A stretch of DNA of 64,000 bases, from positions 2,550,501 through 2,614,500 of the forward strand of contig NZ_CP087114.1 in assembly GCF_022559585.1 (NCBI RefSeq). The letters are read 5' to 3'. Below are positions 9,868 to 19,569 of this stretch, in pieces. The DNA is from Bartonella machadoae (GTDB lineage: Bacteria > Pseudomonadota > Alphaproteobacteria > Rhizobiales > Rhizobiaceae). Made by a program: the position numbers and the translations under genes. Within the stretch, counting starts at the first letter, position 1, and each line of letters starts with the position of its first letter. The notes below the pieces were generated by a model. The model saw nothing but the letters and a program-made list of their open reading frames with translations. It was not told the origin of the DNA and searched no databases.

Positions 9868-10506
9868 TTAATCTTGGGTAATAAGAAGACGTAAAGCAAA
9901 ACTGGTAAAAATACTAGCCATGAACCAATCCAAAAAGCGCAGATAAGAGGGATTTTTTTTAAGGTTCTGAGTAAGTTTATGAGCCATAAAAACCATGGAA
10001 ATCATAATTGGTAAAGAAATGGGGATGTAAGAAAGTCCTAAAATGAGTAATTTCTGTGTAGCCATGGGATCATTAGCATGAATAAATTGTGGTAAGAAAG
10101 TTACGTTGAAAAGAATAACTTTAGGATTTAAAATATTAATTCCAATACCGGTAAAATAATGACGTTTGAGGCTTTGGCGTTTCTGAGGTGTTTGTTTGAG
10201 AGAAAATGTTGAATTTTTACATAATGCTTGCAAGGAAAGCCATAAAAGATAAAAAGCTCCAGCAATTTTGAGGAGAAAAAAAGCGCGTGGTGAAGCTAAA
10301 ATAAGTGCGGATAAGCCAAGTGCTACAGCTGTTACCTGAATAGCAAAACCCGTTGCACTTCCTAAAGCGCACATAATCCCAGCTTTTTTGCTTTGTGCAA
10401 TAGTACGTCCTACAGACAGCATGATATCAGGTCCGGGAATAAGTGCTAAAATCAACGATGCTAAAGCGAATTGTACAACAATAGACCACTCCGGTAGAAA
10501 TGACAC
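9868..10506 (-). CDS. LysE/RhtB-family amino-acid exporter
   Basis: This predicted six-helix membrane protein has the LysE signature near the N-terminus (LILALIPGPDIMLSVGRTIAQ region, with the PGPD motif) and a second conserved part at GIGINILNPKVILF. I choose the GTG at 10506 as start (212 aa), since AGAGGAG lies 6 bases before it; an in-frame TTG at 10539 would add 11 polar residues that do not fit the family. Members export amino acids or their derivatives; the substrate cannot be told. It is divergent from argG. Confidence 0.82.
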   Translation of the reverse strand: MSFLPEWSIVVQFALASLILALIPGPDIMLSVGRTIAQSKKAGIMCALGSATGFAIQVTAVALGLSALILASPRAFFLLKIAGAFYLLWLSLQALCKNSTFSLKQTPQKRQSLKRHYFTGIGINILNPKVILFNVTFLPQFIHANDPMATQKLLILGLSYIPISLPIMISMVFMAHKLTQNLKKNPSYLRFLDWFMASIFTSFALRLLITQD

Positions 10507-10681
10507 GTAAATCTCCTCTTGTTTGTAAACGGTTTTCAATATTGGCGTTCTATAAGAACGCTTCCCACTTACATTTTTTTGCGTCTTTTTAATGTTGCTT
10601 AAAGAGAATTTATTTTATACTGCTTATATTGTTGTACTTTCTAAGTACAAGCAAAGAAAGCAAACCATATAGAGCTTTAAA

Positions 10682-11908
10682 ATGAAAAAATGGCAAAACG
10701 TAAAGAAAGTTGTTTTGGCTTATTCAGGGGGGTTGGATACGTCGATTATTCTTAAATGGTTACAAAGTGAATTAGGTGCGGAAGTTGTAACTTTTACAGC
10801 TGATTTAGGGCAGGGGGAAGAGTTGGCACTTGCCCGCCGTAAAGCTGAGATGCTTGGTGTTAAAGAAATCTATATTGAAGATTTGCGTGAAGAATTTGTA
10901 CGTGATTTTGTCTTTCCAATGTTTCGAGCGAATGCAGTTTATGAAGGAACCTACCTTTTGGGGACGTCAATAGCTCGTCCGCTTATTGCAAAACGCCTTA
11001 TTGAAATTGCCAAAGAAACAGGAGCAGATGCAATTGCCCATGGGGCGACAGGGAAGGGCAATGATCAAGTACGCTTTGAGCTTTCTGCTTATGCGCTTAA
11101 CTCTGATATCAAAATTATTGCTCCATGGCGTGATTGGTCTTTTAAAAGTCGGACGGATTTGCTTAACTTTGCACATGCACATAAAATTCCGGTAGAGAGG
11201 GATAAACAAGGAGAAGCACCTTTTTCTGTGGATGCAAATTTATTGCATTCTTCATCAGAAGGAAAAGTGCTGGAAGATCCAGCACTTCCTGCTCCTGAAT
11301 ATGTGCATATGCGGACTCTTTCGCCAGAAGCTGCTCCAGATAAAGCCACCAGAATCACGATTGGCTTTAAGAAAGGTGATGCCATTTCAATCAATGGAGA
11401 AAATTTATCTCCCGCGAATTTACTTTCTGAATTGAATCGTTATGGACGAGACAACGGTATCGGTCGGTTAGATTTGGTAGAAAATCGTTTTGTTGGCATG
11501 AAATCGCGAGGCATTTATGAGACACCAGGAGGGACCATTCTCTTAACGGCTCATCGTGCAATAGAATCTTTAACATTAGATCGAGGAGCGGCGCATTTGA
11601 AAGATGAGTTGATGCCGCGTTATGCAGAACTGATTTATTATGGCTTTTGGTTTTCGCCTGAACGGAAAATGTTACAAGCTGCGATTGATTTATCCCAAGA
11701 AAATGTTGAAGGTGAAGTTACATTAAAGCTTTATAAGGGGAATGTCATTGTTGAAGGACGCCAAAGCAACAAGTCTCTTTATTCAGATAAATTGGTAACT
11801 TTTGAGGATGATGAAGGTGCTTATGATCAACAAGATGCTACTGGCTTTATTAAATTAAATGCCCTGCGTTTGCGTATATTGGCAGCGCGCTCATTGGAAT
11901 ATAAATAA
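10682..11908 (+). CDS. argG: Argininosuccinate synthase
   Basis: This 408-residue enzyme joins citrulline and aspartate with ATP to make argininosuccinate, the penultimate step of arginine synthesis. The N-terminal PP-loop [15 protein letters not shown] binds [17 protein letters not shown] and IAPWRDW are conserved substrate-binding stretches, and [14 protein letters not shown] is in the C-terminal multimerisation region. Length and order match the family. The ribosome binding site before ATG 10682 is weak. The gene stands alone, divergent from the lysE-like gene. Confidence 0.96.
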   Translation: MKKWQNVKKVVLAYSGGLDTSIILKWLQSELGAEVVTFTADLGQGEELALARRKAEMLGVKEIYIEDLREEFVRDFVFPMFRANAVYEGTYLLGTSIARPLIAKRLIEIAKETGADAIAHGATGKGNDQVRFELSAYALNSDIKIIAPWRDWSFKSRTDLLNFAHAHKIPVERDKQGEAPFSVDANLLHSSSEGKVLEDPALPAPEYVHMRTLSPEAAPDKATRITIGFKKGDAISINGENLSPANLLSELNRYGRDNGIGRLDLVENRFVGMKSRGIYETPGGTILLTAHRAIESLTLDRGAAHLKDELMPRYAELIYYGFWFSPERKMLQAAIDLSQENVEGEVTLKLYKGNVIVEGRQSNKSLYSDKLVTFEDDEGAYDQQDATGFIKLNALRLRILAARSLEYK

Positions 11909-12024
11909 ACAATTCTATAAAACGACCCTTAAAATATAATAAAAAGGTGTTTTCTTTATAGAATGTTTAATTTTACGCTTTTTTCTCATTCATTGATATT
12001 TGTGCGTAGGCTCTTTATCCTCTT

Positions 12025-12297
12025 TTAGTTTGATTCTAGAGGATTTTTTTCTGATACGTGTAATAGGAGAACTTCTAGAATCATGGCAATGAAAATACCA
12101 AGAATCAAAAGGAGAAAATGATGTCTCATAATACTTATGCTTTGTTGATAAAGAAACAAAAGAGAAGACAATGGAAAGAGGAGAGAGGATCTTAGCCATA
12201 GCAAAAGCGTGGTGCAAAGATTTTTAGCCGCTTTTAGCGCGGCTATTATTGACGAATAAATACAATAGCCATACACAAAGCCATTCAAGAATTTCAT
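12025..12297 (-). CDS. Possible small membrane protein (hypothetical)
   Basis: A 90-codon frame with two hydrophobic segments (about residues 25-48 and 60-80) lies in the 404-base gap between argG and the lysyl-tRNA synthetase gene, on the opposite strand. I recognise no family. No clear ribosome binding site precedes the ATG, and its start is only 15 bases from the divergent lysK start. It may be a chance frame in AT-rich DNA. The rest of the gap (11909-12024) holds nothing I can identify. Confidence 0.25.
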   Translation of the reverse strand: MKFLNGFVYGYCIYSSIIAALKAAKNLCTTLLLWLRSSLLFPLSSLLFLYQQSISIMRHHFLLLILGIFIAMILEVLLLHVSEKNPLESN

Positions 12298-12312
12298 TTT
12301 AGGATAAAGATA

Positions 12313-13974
12313 ATGATGCGTGACCAGTTTGATGCCCTTAACCTTACGCCAGAATTAAGAGATGCAGCGGTTCAATCGAAAGCTTGGCCGTTTGAAGAAG
12401 CACGTAAAATTATCAAACGGTATGAAAAAACAGGTTACCCAGAGAGTGTGATATTTGAAACAGGCTATGGTCCTTCTGGTTTGCCACATATTGGCACCTT
12501 TGGGGAAGTCGCACGTACCACCATGGTACGCCATGCTTTTCATATTCTTACAGAGAATAAAGTTAAAACAAAACTGCTTTGTTTTTCTGATGATATGGAT
12601 GGTTTACGCAAAGTTCCTGATAATGTGCCTGATCGCGAGAAGATGGAAAATTATCTTGGTCGACCGCTTAGTTGTATACCAGACCCTTTTGGGGATATTT
12701 ACCCCTCTTTTGGAGCGGCAAATAATGCGCGTTTACGTGCTTTTCTTGATCGTTTTGGTTTTGATTATGAATTTGCCAGTGCGACAGATTATTATAGTTC
12801 CGGTCGTTTTGATGAAACACTTTTAAAGATACTTGCTTGTTATGATAAAGTGATGGCAATTGTTTTACCAACATTGGGTGAAGAACGACGCGCGACTTAT
12901 TCACTCTTTTTACCCATTTCCCCATTTTCTGGAAAAGTCTTACAGGTTCCGATGATTGCTCGTAATGTTGAAAAAGGCACCGTTACTTATATTGAGCCTG
13001 AAACAGGAGAAACCATTGAGACAGAAGTTACAGGGGGGAAAGTCAAATGCCAGTGGAAGGTAGATTGGGCGATGCGTTGGAAAGCGCTTGGTGTTGATTA
13101 TGAAATGGCGGGAAAAGATCTGATTGATTCTACTAATCTTTCTTCTAAAATTTGCAAAGTGCTTGGTGGAAATCCACCAGAAGGCTTTAACTATGAGCTT
13201 TTTTTGGATGATAAGGGGCAAAAAATTTCTAAATCCAAAGGAAATGGTTTAACCATTGATGAGTGGTTAACCTATGCACCAACGGAGAGTCTTGGGCTCT
13301 ATATGTTTTCAAAGCCCAAAACAGCCAAACGGCTTTATTTTGATGTCATTCCAAAAGCCGTTGATGAATATTATGCACATCTTTCAGCCTATGGTCGTCA
13401 AGGATGGCAAGAACGGCTTAATAATCCTGTATGGCATATCCATAATGGTTTCCCTCCGCAGGTTGATTTACCTGTATCCTTTGCCATGCTCCTGAATTTG
13501 GTAAGTGCTTCAAATGCAGAGAATAAAGAGGTTCTTTGGGGCTTTATTTCTCGTTATGCTAATGGTGCCAATGCACAAACTTATCCGGAACTTGATCAGT
13601 TGGTGCAATTTGCTCTGAAATATTTTGAACTTTTTGTTAAACCAAATAAAAAATTTCGAACACCAGATGACAGTGAACGAACCACATTAGCACAAATAGA
13701 TGCAAAATTAGCCAGTTTGCCTGAAAATGCTGATGGAAATACGCTTCAAAATGCGCTTCTTGATGTTGCACGTTTAACGGAACGCTATCAAGATCATAGC
13801 AAGAAAAGCCCTGAAGGGGGACCGGGTGTTTCAAATGTGTTTTTTCAAATGCTCTATGAAGTTTTGTTAGGGCAAGAACGAGGACCACGATGGGGATCCT
13901 TTATTGCCTTATATGGGATTAAGGAAATGCGTGCATTGATTGCTGAAGCACTTGCGCGCCCTGTGGGGGAATAA
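12313..13974 (+). CDS. lysK: Lysyl-tRNA synthetase, class I
   Basis: This 553-residue class I synthetase shows a HIGH-type motif in [14 protein letters not shown] (about residues 52-65) and a KMSKS-type motif KISKSKGN (about residue 306). Class I LysRS charges tRNA-Lys in many alphaproteobacteria and archaea in place of the common class II enzyme. The start may be this ATG or the one immediately after it. Its stop codon overlaps the start of prfC by one base (TAATG), so the two are translated from one message. Confidence 0.94.
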   Translation: MMRDQFDALNLTPELRDAAVQSKAWPFEEARKIIKRYEKTGYPESVIFETGYGPSGLPHIGTFGEVARTTMVRHAFHILTENKVKTKLLCFSDDMDGLRKVPDNVPDREKMENYLGRPLSCIPDPFGDIYPSFGAANNARLRAFLDRFGFDYEFASATDYYSSGRFDETLLKILACYDKVMAIVLPTLGEERRATYSLFLPISPFSGKVLQVPMIARNVEKGTVTYIEPETGETIETEVTGGKVKCQWKVDWAMRWKALGVDYEMAGKDLIDSTNLSSKICKVLGGNPPEGFNYELFLDDKGQKISKSKGNGLTIDEWLTYAPTESLGLYMFSKPKTAKRLYFDVIPKAVDEYYAHLSAYGRQGWQERLNNPVWHIHNGFPPQVDLPVSFAMLLNLVSASNAENKEVLWGFISRYANGANAQTYPELDQLVQFALKYFELFVKPNKKFRTPDDSERTTLAQIDAKLASLPENADGNTLQNALLDVARLTERYQDHSKKSPEGGPGVSNVFFQMLYEVLLGQERGPRWGSFIALYGIKEMRALIAEALARPVGE

Positions 13975-15551
13975 TGGAAAAGAGAGCACAAGAAGTAAAG
14001 CGGCGTCGCACCTTTGCGATTATCGCCCATCCAGATGCGGGGAAAACAACGCTAACAGAGAAGCTGTTGTTATTTGGTGGAGCTATTCAGCTTGCTGGTG
14101 AAGTGAAGGCAAAAAAAAATCGTATTCAAACCCGCTCTGATTGGATGAATATTGAGCGCGATCGCGGTATTTCCGTTGTGACATCGGTGATGACGTTTGA
14201 ATATGAAGATCATATCTTTAATTTGTTAGACACTCCAGGGCATGAAGATTTTGCTGACGATACCTATCGCACGCTTACAGCTGTTGATAGTGCTATCATG
14301 GTGCTAGATGGTGCACGAGGAATTGAGCCTAGAACACTGAAATTGTTTGAGGTGTGTCGGATGCGCGATATTCCTATCGTTACTTTTATCAACAAAATGG
14401 ATCGTGAAGCGCGTGATCCTATAGAACTGTTAGATGAAATTGAAGAAAAGCTTGCCCTTGATACAGCACCAATAACCTGGCCAATTGGTATGGGTAAAGA
14501 TTTTGTTGGAACATTTGATCTTTATCATAATCGTTTTCGTCGAAAAGATGATGAGGTGATGCAACAGACGGTTTGTGGACCAGATGAGGTTGCGAACTTG
14601 CTTCCTGAAAACCAACGTTTGTCTTTTATCGAAGGGGTAGAACTTGCGCGAAGCGCCTGCAAAAATTTTGATCTTCAGGCTTTTCGTGAAGGACATATGA
14701 CACCGGTTTATTTTGGTTCGGCTTTACGAAATTTTGGTGTTCGTGATTTGATCAACGCGCTTACTGATTTTGGTCCAAGCCCTCGAGATCAGATTGCAGA
14801 TCAACGCAATATCACAGCAACGGAATCTAAAATGACAGGGTTTGTTTTTAAAATTCAAGCGAATATGGACCCGAATCACCGTGATCGTATTGCATTTTTT
14901 CGGGTATGTTCGGGAACACTTGAACGTGGTATGAAGACAAAGTTGGTAAGAACAGGAAAGCCAATCACCCTTTCTGCTCCACAATTTTTCTTTGCTCGCT
15001 CGCGGCAAATTGCTGATCAAGCTTATGCCGGTGATATAGTAGGCATTCCCAATCATGGAACATTGCGTATTGGAGATACATTAACAGAAGGGGAGGATAT
15101 CCTCTTTAAAGGGGTGCCCAATTTTGCCCCAGAAATTTTACGTCGTGTTTATTTGGGTGATCCAATGAAAGCAAAAAAACTCAAAGAAGCCTTACAACAA
15201 ATGGCTGAAGAGGGAGTTGTGCAATTATTTATCCCTGAAGATGGATCACCTGCTCTTATTGGTGTGATTGGTGCTTTGCAAATTGATGTTTTAAAGGAAC
15301 GGCTGAAGATAGAATATGGCTTGCCAGTGAGTTTTGAATCGACGCGCTTTAGCGTATGCCGTTGGATTTCAGCACAGAGCAAAGATGAATTGAACAAATT
15401 TATAACCAATCACCGTTTTGCTATCGCTCATGATCTGGATGGCGATGTCGTTTTTTTAGCAGAAAATCATTTTTCATTGAATTATGAAGCAGAACGGGCA
15501 CCAAAAATCAAATTTTCAGCTTTTAAAGATTATCAAGTCCGCTCTGAATAA
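13974..15551 (+). CDS. prfC: Peptide chain release factor 3
   Basis: This 525-residue translational GTPase has G1 AHPDAGKTTLTEKLL, G2 in ERDRGISVVTSVM, G3 DTPGHEDF and G4 FINKMDR. These motifs and the C-terminal domain (EEGVVQLF, then GALQIDVLKERL) match RF3. RF3 uses GTP to remove RF1/RF2 from the ribosome after peptide release. It overlaps lysK by one base and ends before a good rho-independent terminator. Confidence 0.95.
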   Translation: MEKRAQEVKRRRTFAIIAHPDAGKTTLTEKLLLFGGAIQLAGEVKAKKNRIQTRSDWMNIERDRGISVVTSVMTFEYEDHIFNLLDTPGHEDFADDTYRTLTAVDSAIMVLDGARGIEPRTLKLFEVCRMRDIPIVTFINKMDREARDPIELLDEIEEKLALDTAPITWPIGMGKDFVGTFDLYHNRFRRKDDEVMQQTVCGPDEVANLLPENQRLSFIEGVELARSACKNFDLQAFREGHMTPVYFGSALRNFGVRDLINALTDFGPSPRDQIADQRNITATESKMTGFVFKIQANMDPNHRDRIAFFRVCSGTLERGMKTKLVRTGKPITLSAPQFFFARSRQIADQAYAGDIVGIPNHGTLRIGDTLTEGEDILFKGVPNFAPEILRRVYLGDPMKAKKLKEALQQMAEEGVVQLFIPEDGSPALIGVIGALQIDVLKERLKIEYGLPVSFESTRFSVCRWISAQSKDELNKFITNHRFAIAHDLDGDVVFLAENHFSLNYEAERAPKIKFSAFKDYQVRSE

Positions 15552-15605
15552 AAGAACAATTTCTTGATGGATATTTTTTTGCAAGAAAAAATTTTTTAAG
15601 AAAAT

Positions 15606-15636
15606 AAAAGGAGAGCTTTGGTCTCTCTCCTTTTTA
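15606..15636 (+). terminator. Rho-independent terminator after prfC
   Basis: A 10-bp stem (15606-15615 paired with 15625-15634) with a 9-base loop is followed by T's. The A-run before the stem makes it usable from both sides, so it may also serve trxA, which ends at 15659 on the minus strand. Confidence 0.8.
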
Positions 15637-15658
15637 GAAAAATCATGATGGCTAGATT

Positions 15659-15982
15659 TTAATGAAGATTATCTTTAATCCATTCAGAAACACGCCCCTT
15701 AGAAGCGGCTCCAACCATATTTGATGAAACCTTTCCACTTTTGAACATCAATAAGGTAGGAATTGAACGCACTCCATATTGAGTAGCCAATTCGGGATTT
15801 TCATCGATATTGACTTTAGCAACTTTAACGTGATTTTGCATTTCCATTGCAATTTCATCTAAAATCGGAGCAATCATTTTGCAAGGACCACACCACTCTG
15901 CCCAAAAATCAACCACAACAGGGGTAGAGGAGGTCAAAACTTCACTTTCGAAATTGCTCTTATCAACTTTTATACATGTCAT
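15659..15982 (-). CDS. trxA: Thioredoxin
   Basis: This 107-residue thioredoxin has the active-site WCGPC (Cys31, Cys34), preceded by VVVDFWAE, and the cis-Pro region [13 protein letters not shown]. It reduces protein disulfides with thioredoxin reductase. I take the ATG at 15982 as start: AAGGA lies at the right distance and [11 protein letters not shown] fits the family, while an upstream in-frame GTG at 16003 would add seven unrelated residues. It follows addB-addA on the same strand, the usual alphaproteobacterial order. Confidence 0.95.
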   Translation of the reverse strand: MTCIKVDKSNFESEVLTSSTPVVVDFWAEWCGPCKMIAPILDEIAMEMQNHVKVAKVNIDENPELATQYGVRSIPTLLMFKSGKVSSNMVGAASKGRVSEWIKDNLH

Positions 15983-16092
15983 TGATTTATCCTTTATATT
16001 CACTTCTATAGATTGGTACGATAACGTTTCATATCAAGTTATATTGCAAAGATAAATGATAGGGTTCTTTACAGAAAAAGGATTTTCTCAGT

Positions 16093-19000
16093 TTATAAAG
16101 CAATTTCATTAAGAAGCGCTTCGAGTTTTTCCGGAGGAAGTTTAAAAATTTTTACTTCTTTACTGTAGACAAGAAGAGCTTGAATCTCTTTTTCGGGATG
16201 AATAGCTTGCAACAATTTTCGATAAAGAGCCATTTGCAGTAAATAGTGTGAGGCAATGGCGGATTCATCTTCTGGTGGAGTTCCAGTTTTAAAATCAGCA
16301 AAAATAATGCTGTTTTGTGTGATGTATAAACGGTCAATTTGACCGGAAATTGCTTGTTCTTTACCACGAATTTTTACGATACCCATTAAGGGAACTTCAG
16401 CACGTGAATCGACAGAAAAGAGGGGTTTGAGGTAGGAGTGCTCTAAAATTTGCCAAACATGACGAAGTGCTTTTTCTCTTTGGGTTTCATGCCAATGAGA
16501 GACTTTGGTGTTGAGATAGTGTTGAGCATAATCGCGGCGCTTTTCTGGGGAGAAATTGGGTAGATATTGCAGCAATTTGTGAACAACATGACCATATTCA
16601 ATGTAAAAAGCTTTATTGGTATTTTTTTCTCCTAAAACAGGTGAAAGACTATACTGCTTTGTATTGGAAAAAACCTCATTATCAACCTCAATGGAGAGAC
16701 TAGCAACAGAGGGTCTTAATGGTTTTGGTAGAGCTGGTTCTACTGAGACTTTATGAAAGAAAAAATCGGGTAAAGGTGAGAGCGTTTGGTTATTCGCATG
16801 AACTCCTTCTGGATTTATTGGGGCATGAGAAGCGGGTGTTATACAATAGCGCCAAGCTGCGATATCATCAGTAGGACCTTTTATTGGCACTGCGTGTGGT
16901 TTGAGCGCTTTCTTTACCAATTGTAGCCATGTACCAGAGGCAGCTTTCTCATTTTTATAACCACAAACAAATAACCGATCTTCAGCGCGTGTCATTCCTA
17001 CATAAAGCAGACGTTTATATTCTTCTTCTGCGCGCTCTTTTAAATGTGAAAGTGCTTTTTCAGAAGATTTTGTGTTAAATTCTGCGTTGGGACGCCAGAT
17101 AAAAGCTTGTTGACCGCTCAGTTGAGTATTGTTTACGGGCACTTTCAGAAAGTGTGGTGCATGTTTAGGATGCCAAATGGCGCTCCCAGGATCGACGAGA
17201 AAAACAACCGCAGCTTCCAATCCTTTAGCAGCGTGAACAGTCATAATACGAACTTCTTCATGATTTTGATCAAATTCGCGTTTAATTTCTGGTTCATTTA
17301 CACTGAGCGTTTCCAAAAAAGCTTGTAACCCTGGCAACCCAGTTTTTTGAATGGTGAGTGTATAATCCATAAAAGCATCGAGGATGTCATTTGCTTCTGA
17401 TCCTAAGCGAGAGAGAATTCTTTGTCGTCCTTTATCATTGTTTAGAATATGACTATAGAATTCAAAAACCGGTATTTTATCCACGAGAGTGCGATATTTA
17501 CTTAATTTTTCAAAAGCATCTTTAAAAGGAGGGTGCGATGATGTATGCATACAAAGGCTTTGCCAAAGGGAACCTGTACGGTGTGCTGCAATCTGATAAA
17601 GTTCTTCTTCACTAAGCGAAAAAAGAGGACTTTTTAAAACACAAGCAAGGGATAAATCATCTTTTGGCTGCAAAACAAAACGCGCAAGTGCCATTAAATC
17701 ACGTATACTAATATGATTGGTAAGTTGTAAACGATCAGCGCCTGCTACGGGAATAGCGCGCTTTTTAAGTGCACGAGAAAGCGCAGAGACAAATTCGTCA
17801 CGCTTACGAACCAAAACCATGATATCACTCGCACGCATTAAACGTCCTTTTGCGGGCAGCATTTCTCCTTTATTTAACCAGTCAGCAATGGTTTCAGCAA
17901 TTTTTTCCGCCAAATGTATTGCCGGCGTATCTAAATGATCAACAGTTACATGCCAATCATCAGGAAATTCACGTGTTTCTTTGGAAAAAGCATCCCATAA
18001 AACAACCTCACCAGGGCTATGAACACGAATAGCTTCATGCACCGTTTTTGTGTTTTCTGCAGAAAGCCCTTTGTAATTTTCTGGTGTTTCAAAGACAAGA
18101 TCGACACTTTTAAGCACATCAGCTGTAGAGCGAAAAGAATAGTTTAGTTGTATTTTTTCAAATTTCTGTTGTGCTTGCTGCGCTTTTTTTTGCATTATTC
18201 GTCCATTTGCCGCAAAATTTTCTGGAGCAGCACCTTGAAAAGAATAGATGGATTGCTTTTCATCTCCAACAGCAAAAAGAGTGCGTATATTTGTGCGTTG
18301 ACTATAGCCAGTGAAAAATTCCTGTGCGAGAAGTTGAACAATTTGCCATTGTTCAGGGTTGGTATCCTGTGCTTCATCAAGCAAAATATGATCAAGACCA
18401 CTATCAAGTTTATAATGCACCCATTGACTTGCACCTTTACGTTGCAATAAATGGAGCGTTCGTTCAATGAGGTCATCAAAATCTAATAAGCCATTGGCTT
18501 TTTTTAAATTCGCATAGATTTTAAGGTAAATAGCACAAAGCTGAAAAGCAGCCCTATTGAGTGTGAGGACTTTTGCACATTGATATTTTTCTAAAAGAAC
18601 AGAAAGCTTGCTTTGTTTTTCTTCAATCATTTGTTGAATAAAGGGCCAAATTTCATCTGATTTTCTAGAAGGGAGAGGCGAAAAATTACGAGGCTCATCT
18701 TTCTTTTTAAAATAAACATTTTCAATAATGTTTATGATGGCTGTTTCATCACAAGTGGTTTTTAATTGGGAAAGTGTCTCAATTGTATCTTTGGTGTTTT
18801 TATTACCATAGGTTTGACAATGCGTAAGAGCATAAAGAGGAAGACGAGCAGTTTGTTGAATTTTTTCTAGCAATTGTTGTTTGGTTTCATCGGGCGCTAA
18901 GTTAAACAGCGCATGCAATTTTTCTTCTCCATTTTCAGATAGAAGTGAAGATAAAAAAACAGACAATTTATGTTGTTTTGCGATTGCTTCATCCAGCAAT

Positions 19001-19569
19001 TGATTAAAAGTGTGCTCGCTAACGACTTGAAGGAGGCGTTTTAAAGCGGATTGTGCATCTTTATGCTGCAAAAGCAGACGACGAGATTCTTGTAATAATT
19101 TTTTGCGGTTGACATCATCGATGAGTTCAAAATGTCCAGCAATATTGGCTTCTAACATAAAGTGATGCAAGAGAGATTCACAAAATGCGTGAATAGTTTG
19201 AATTTTTAACCCCCCCGGTGTTTCGAGAGCACGAGCAAAGAGTTGACGTGCATAGGTCAATTTTTGTGCATTGATGGGTTTATTTTCGAGCTTTGATAAG
19301 GTTTTTTGCAGCTGTTCATCATCAAGTTCATTCCAGCTGGAGAGTGTGCGAAAAATCCGCGATTGCATAACAGCGGCGGCAGCTCTCGTATAAGTAAGGC
19401 ATAAGATACGTGCTGGAGGAGTACCGTTTAAGAGCAAACGAATAACGCGTTCGGTTAAAACGTGGGTTTTTCCAGAGCCTGCATTTGCTGAAACCCATAC
19501 ATTTTTTGTTGGATGTGTTGCCGTTTCTTGTGCTTCAAGGGCTGCTTCAGGGATAGAAAAAAGAGTCAT
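16093..19569 (-). CDS. addA: Double-strand break repair helicase-nuclease AddA
   Basis: This 1158-residue UvrD-family helicase joined to a RecB-type nuclease has Walker A VSANAGSGKTHVLTERV near residue 30, motif Ia around LTYTRAAAAVM, motif II LDEAQDTNPEQW, motif III GDEKQSIYSFQGA, MTVHAAKGLEA and VGMTRAEDRL. A PD-(D/E)XK nuclease core lies near the C-terminus (ISGQIDRLYI, then IFADFKTG). AddAB processes broken DNA ends for RecA loading. The chosen start (19569) overlaps the addB stop as ATGA, which implies translational coupling; an earlier in-frame start lies inside addB. Confidence 0.95.
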   Translation of the reverse strand: MTLFSIPEAALEAQETATHPTKNVWVSANAGSGKTHVLTERVIRLLLNGTPPARILCLTYTRAAAAVMQSRIFRTLSSWNELDDEQLQKTLSKLENKPINAQKLTYARQLFARALETPGGLKIQTIHAFCESLLHHFMLEANIAGHFELIDDVNRKKLLQESRRLLLQHKDAQSALKRLLQVVSEHTFNQLLDEAIAKQHKLSVFLSSLLSENGEEKLHALFNLAPDETKQQLLEKIQQTARLPLYALTHCQTYGNKNTKDTIETLSQLKTTCDETAIINIIENVYFKKKDEPRNFSPLPSRKSDEIWPFIQQMIEEKQSKLSVLLEKYQCAKVLTLNRAAFQLCAIYLKIYANLKKANGLLDFDDLIERTLHLLQRKGASQWVHYKLDSGLDHILLDEAQDTNPEQWQIVQLLAQEFFTGYSQRTNIRTLFAVGDEKQSIYSFQGAAPENFAANGRIMQKKAQQAQQKFEKIQLNYSFRSTADVLKSVDLVFETPENYKGLSAENTKTVHEAIRVHSPGEVVLWDAFSKETREFPDDWHVTVDHLDTPAIHLAEKIAETIADWLNKGEMLPAKGRLMRASDIMVLVRKRDEFVSALSRALKKRAIPVAGADRLQLTNHISIRDLMALARFVLQPKDDLSLACVLKSPLFSLSEEELYQIAAHRTGSLWQSLCMHTSSHPPFKDAFEKLSKYRTLVDKIPVFEFYSHILNNDKGRQRILSRLGSEANDILDAFMDYTLTIQKTGLPGLQAFLETLSVNEPEIKREFDQNHEEVRIMTVHAAKGLEAAVVFLVDPGSAIWHPKHAPHFLKVPVNNTQLSGQQAFIWRPNAEFNTKSSEKALSHLKERAEEEYKRLLYVGMTRAEDRLFVCGYKNEKAASGTWLQLVKKALKPHAVPIKGPTDDIAAWRYCITPASHAPINPEGVHANNQTLSPLPDFFFHKVSVEPALPKPLRPSVASLSIEVDNEVFSNTKQYSLSPVLGEKNTNKAFYIEYGHVVHKLLQYLPNFSPEKRRDYAQHYLNTKVSHWHETQREKALRHVWQILEHSYLKPLFSVDSRAEVPLMGIVKIRGKEQAISGQIDRLYITQNSIIFADFKTGTPPEDESAIASHYLLQMALYRKLLQAIHPEKEIQALLVYSKEVKIFKLPPEKLEALLNEIAL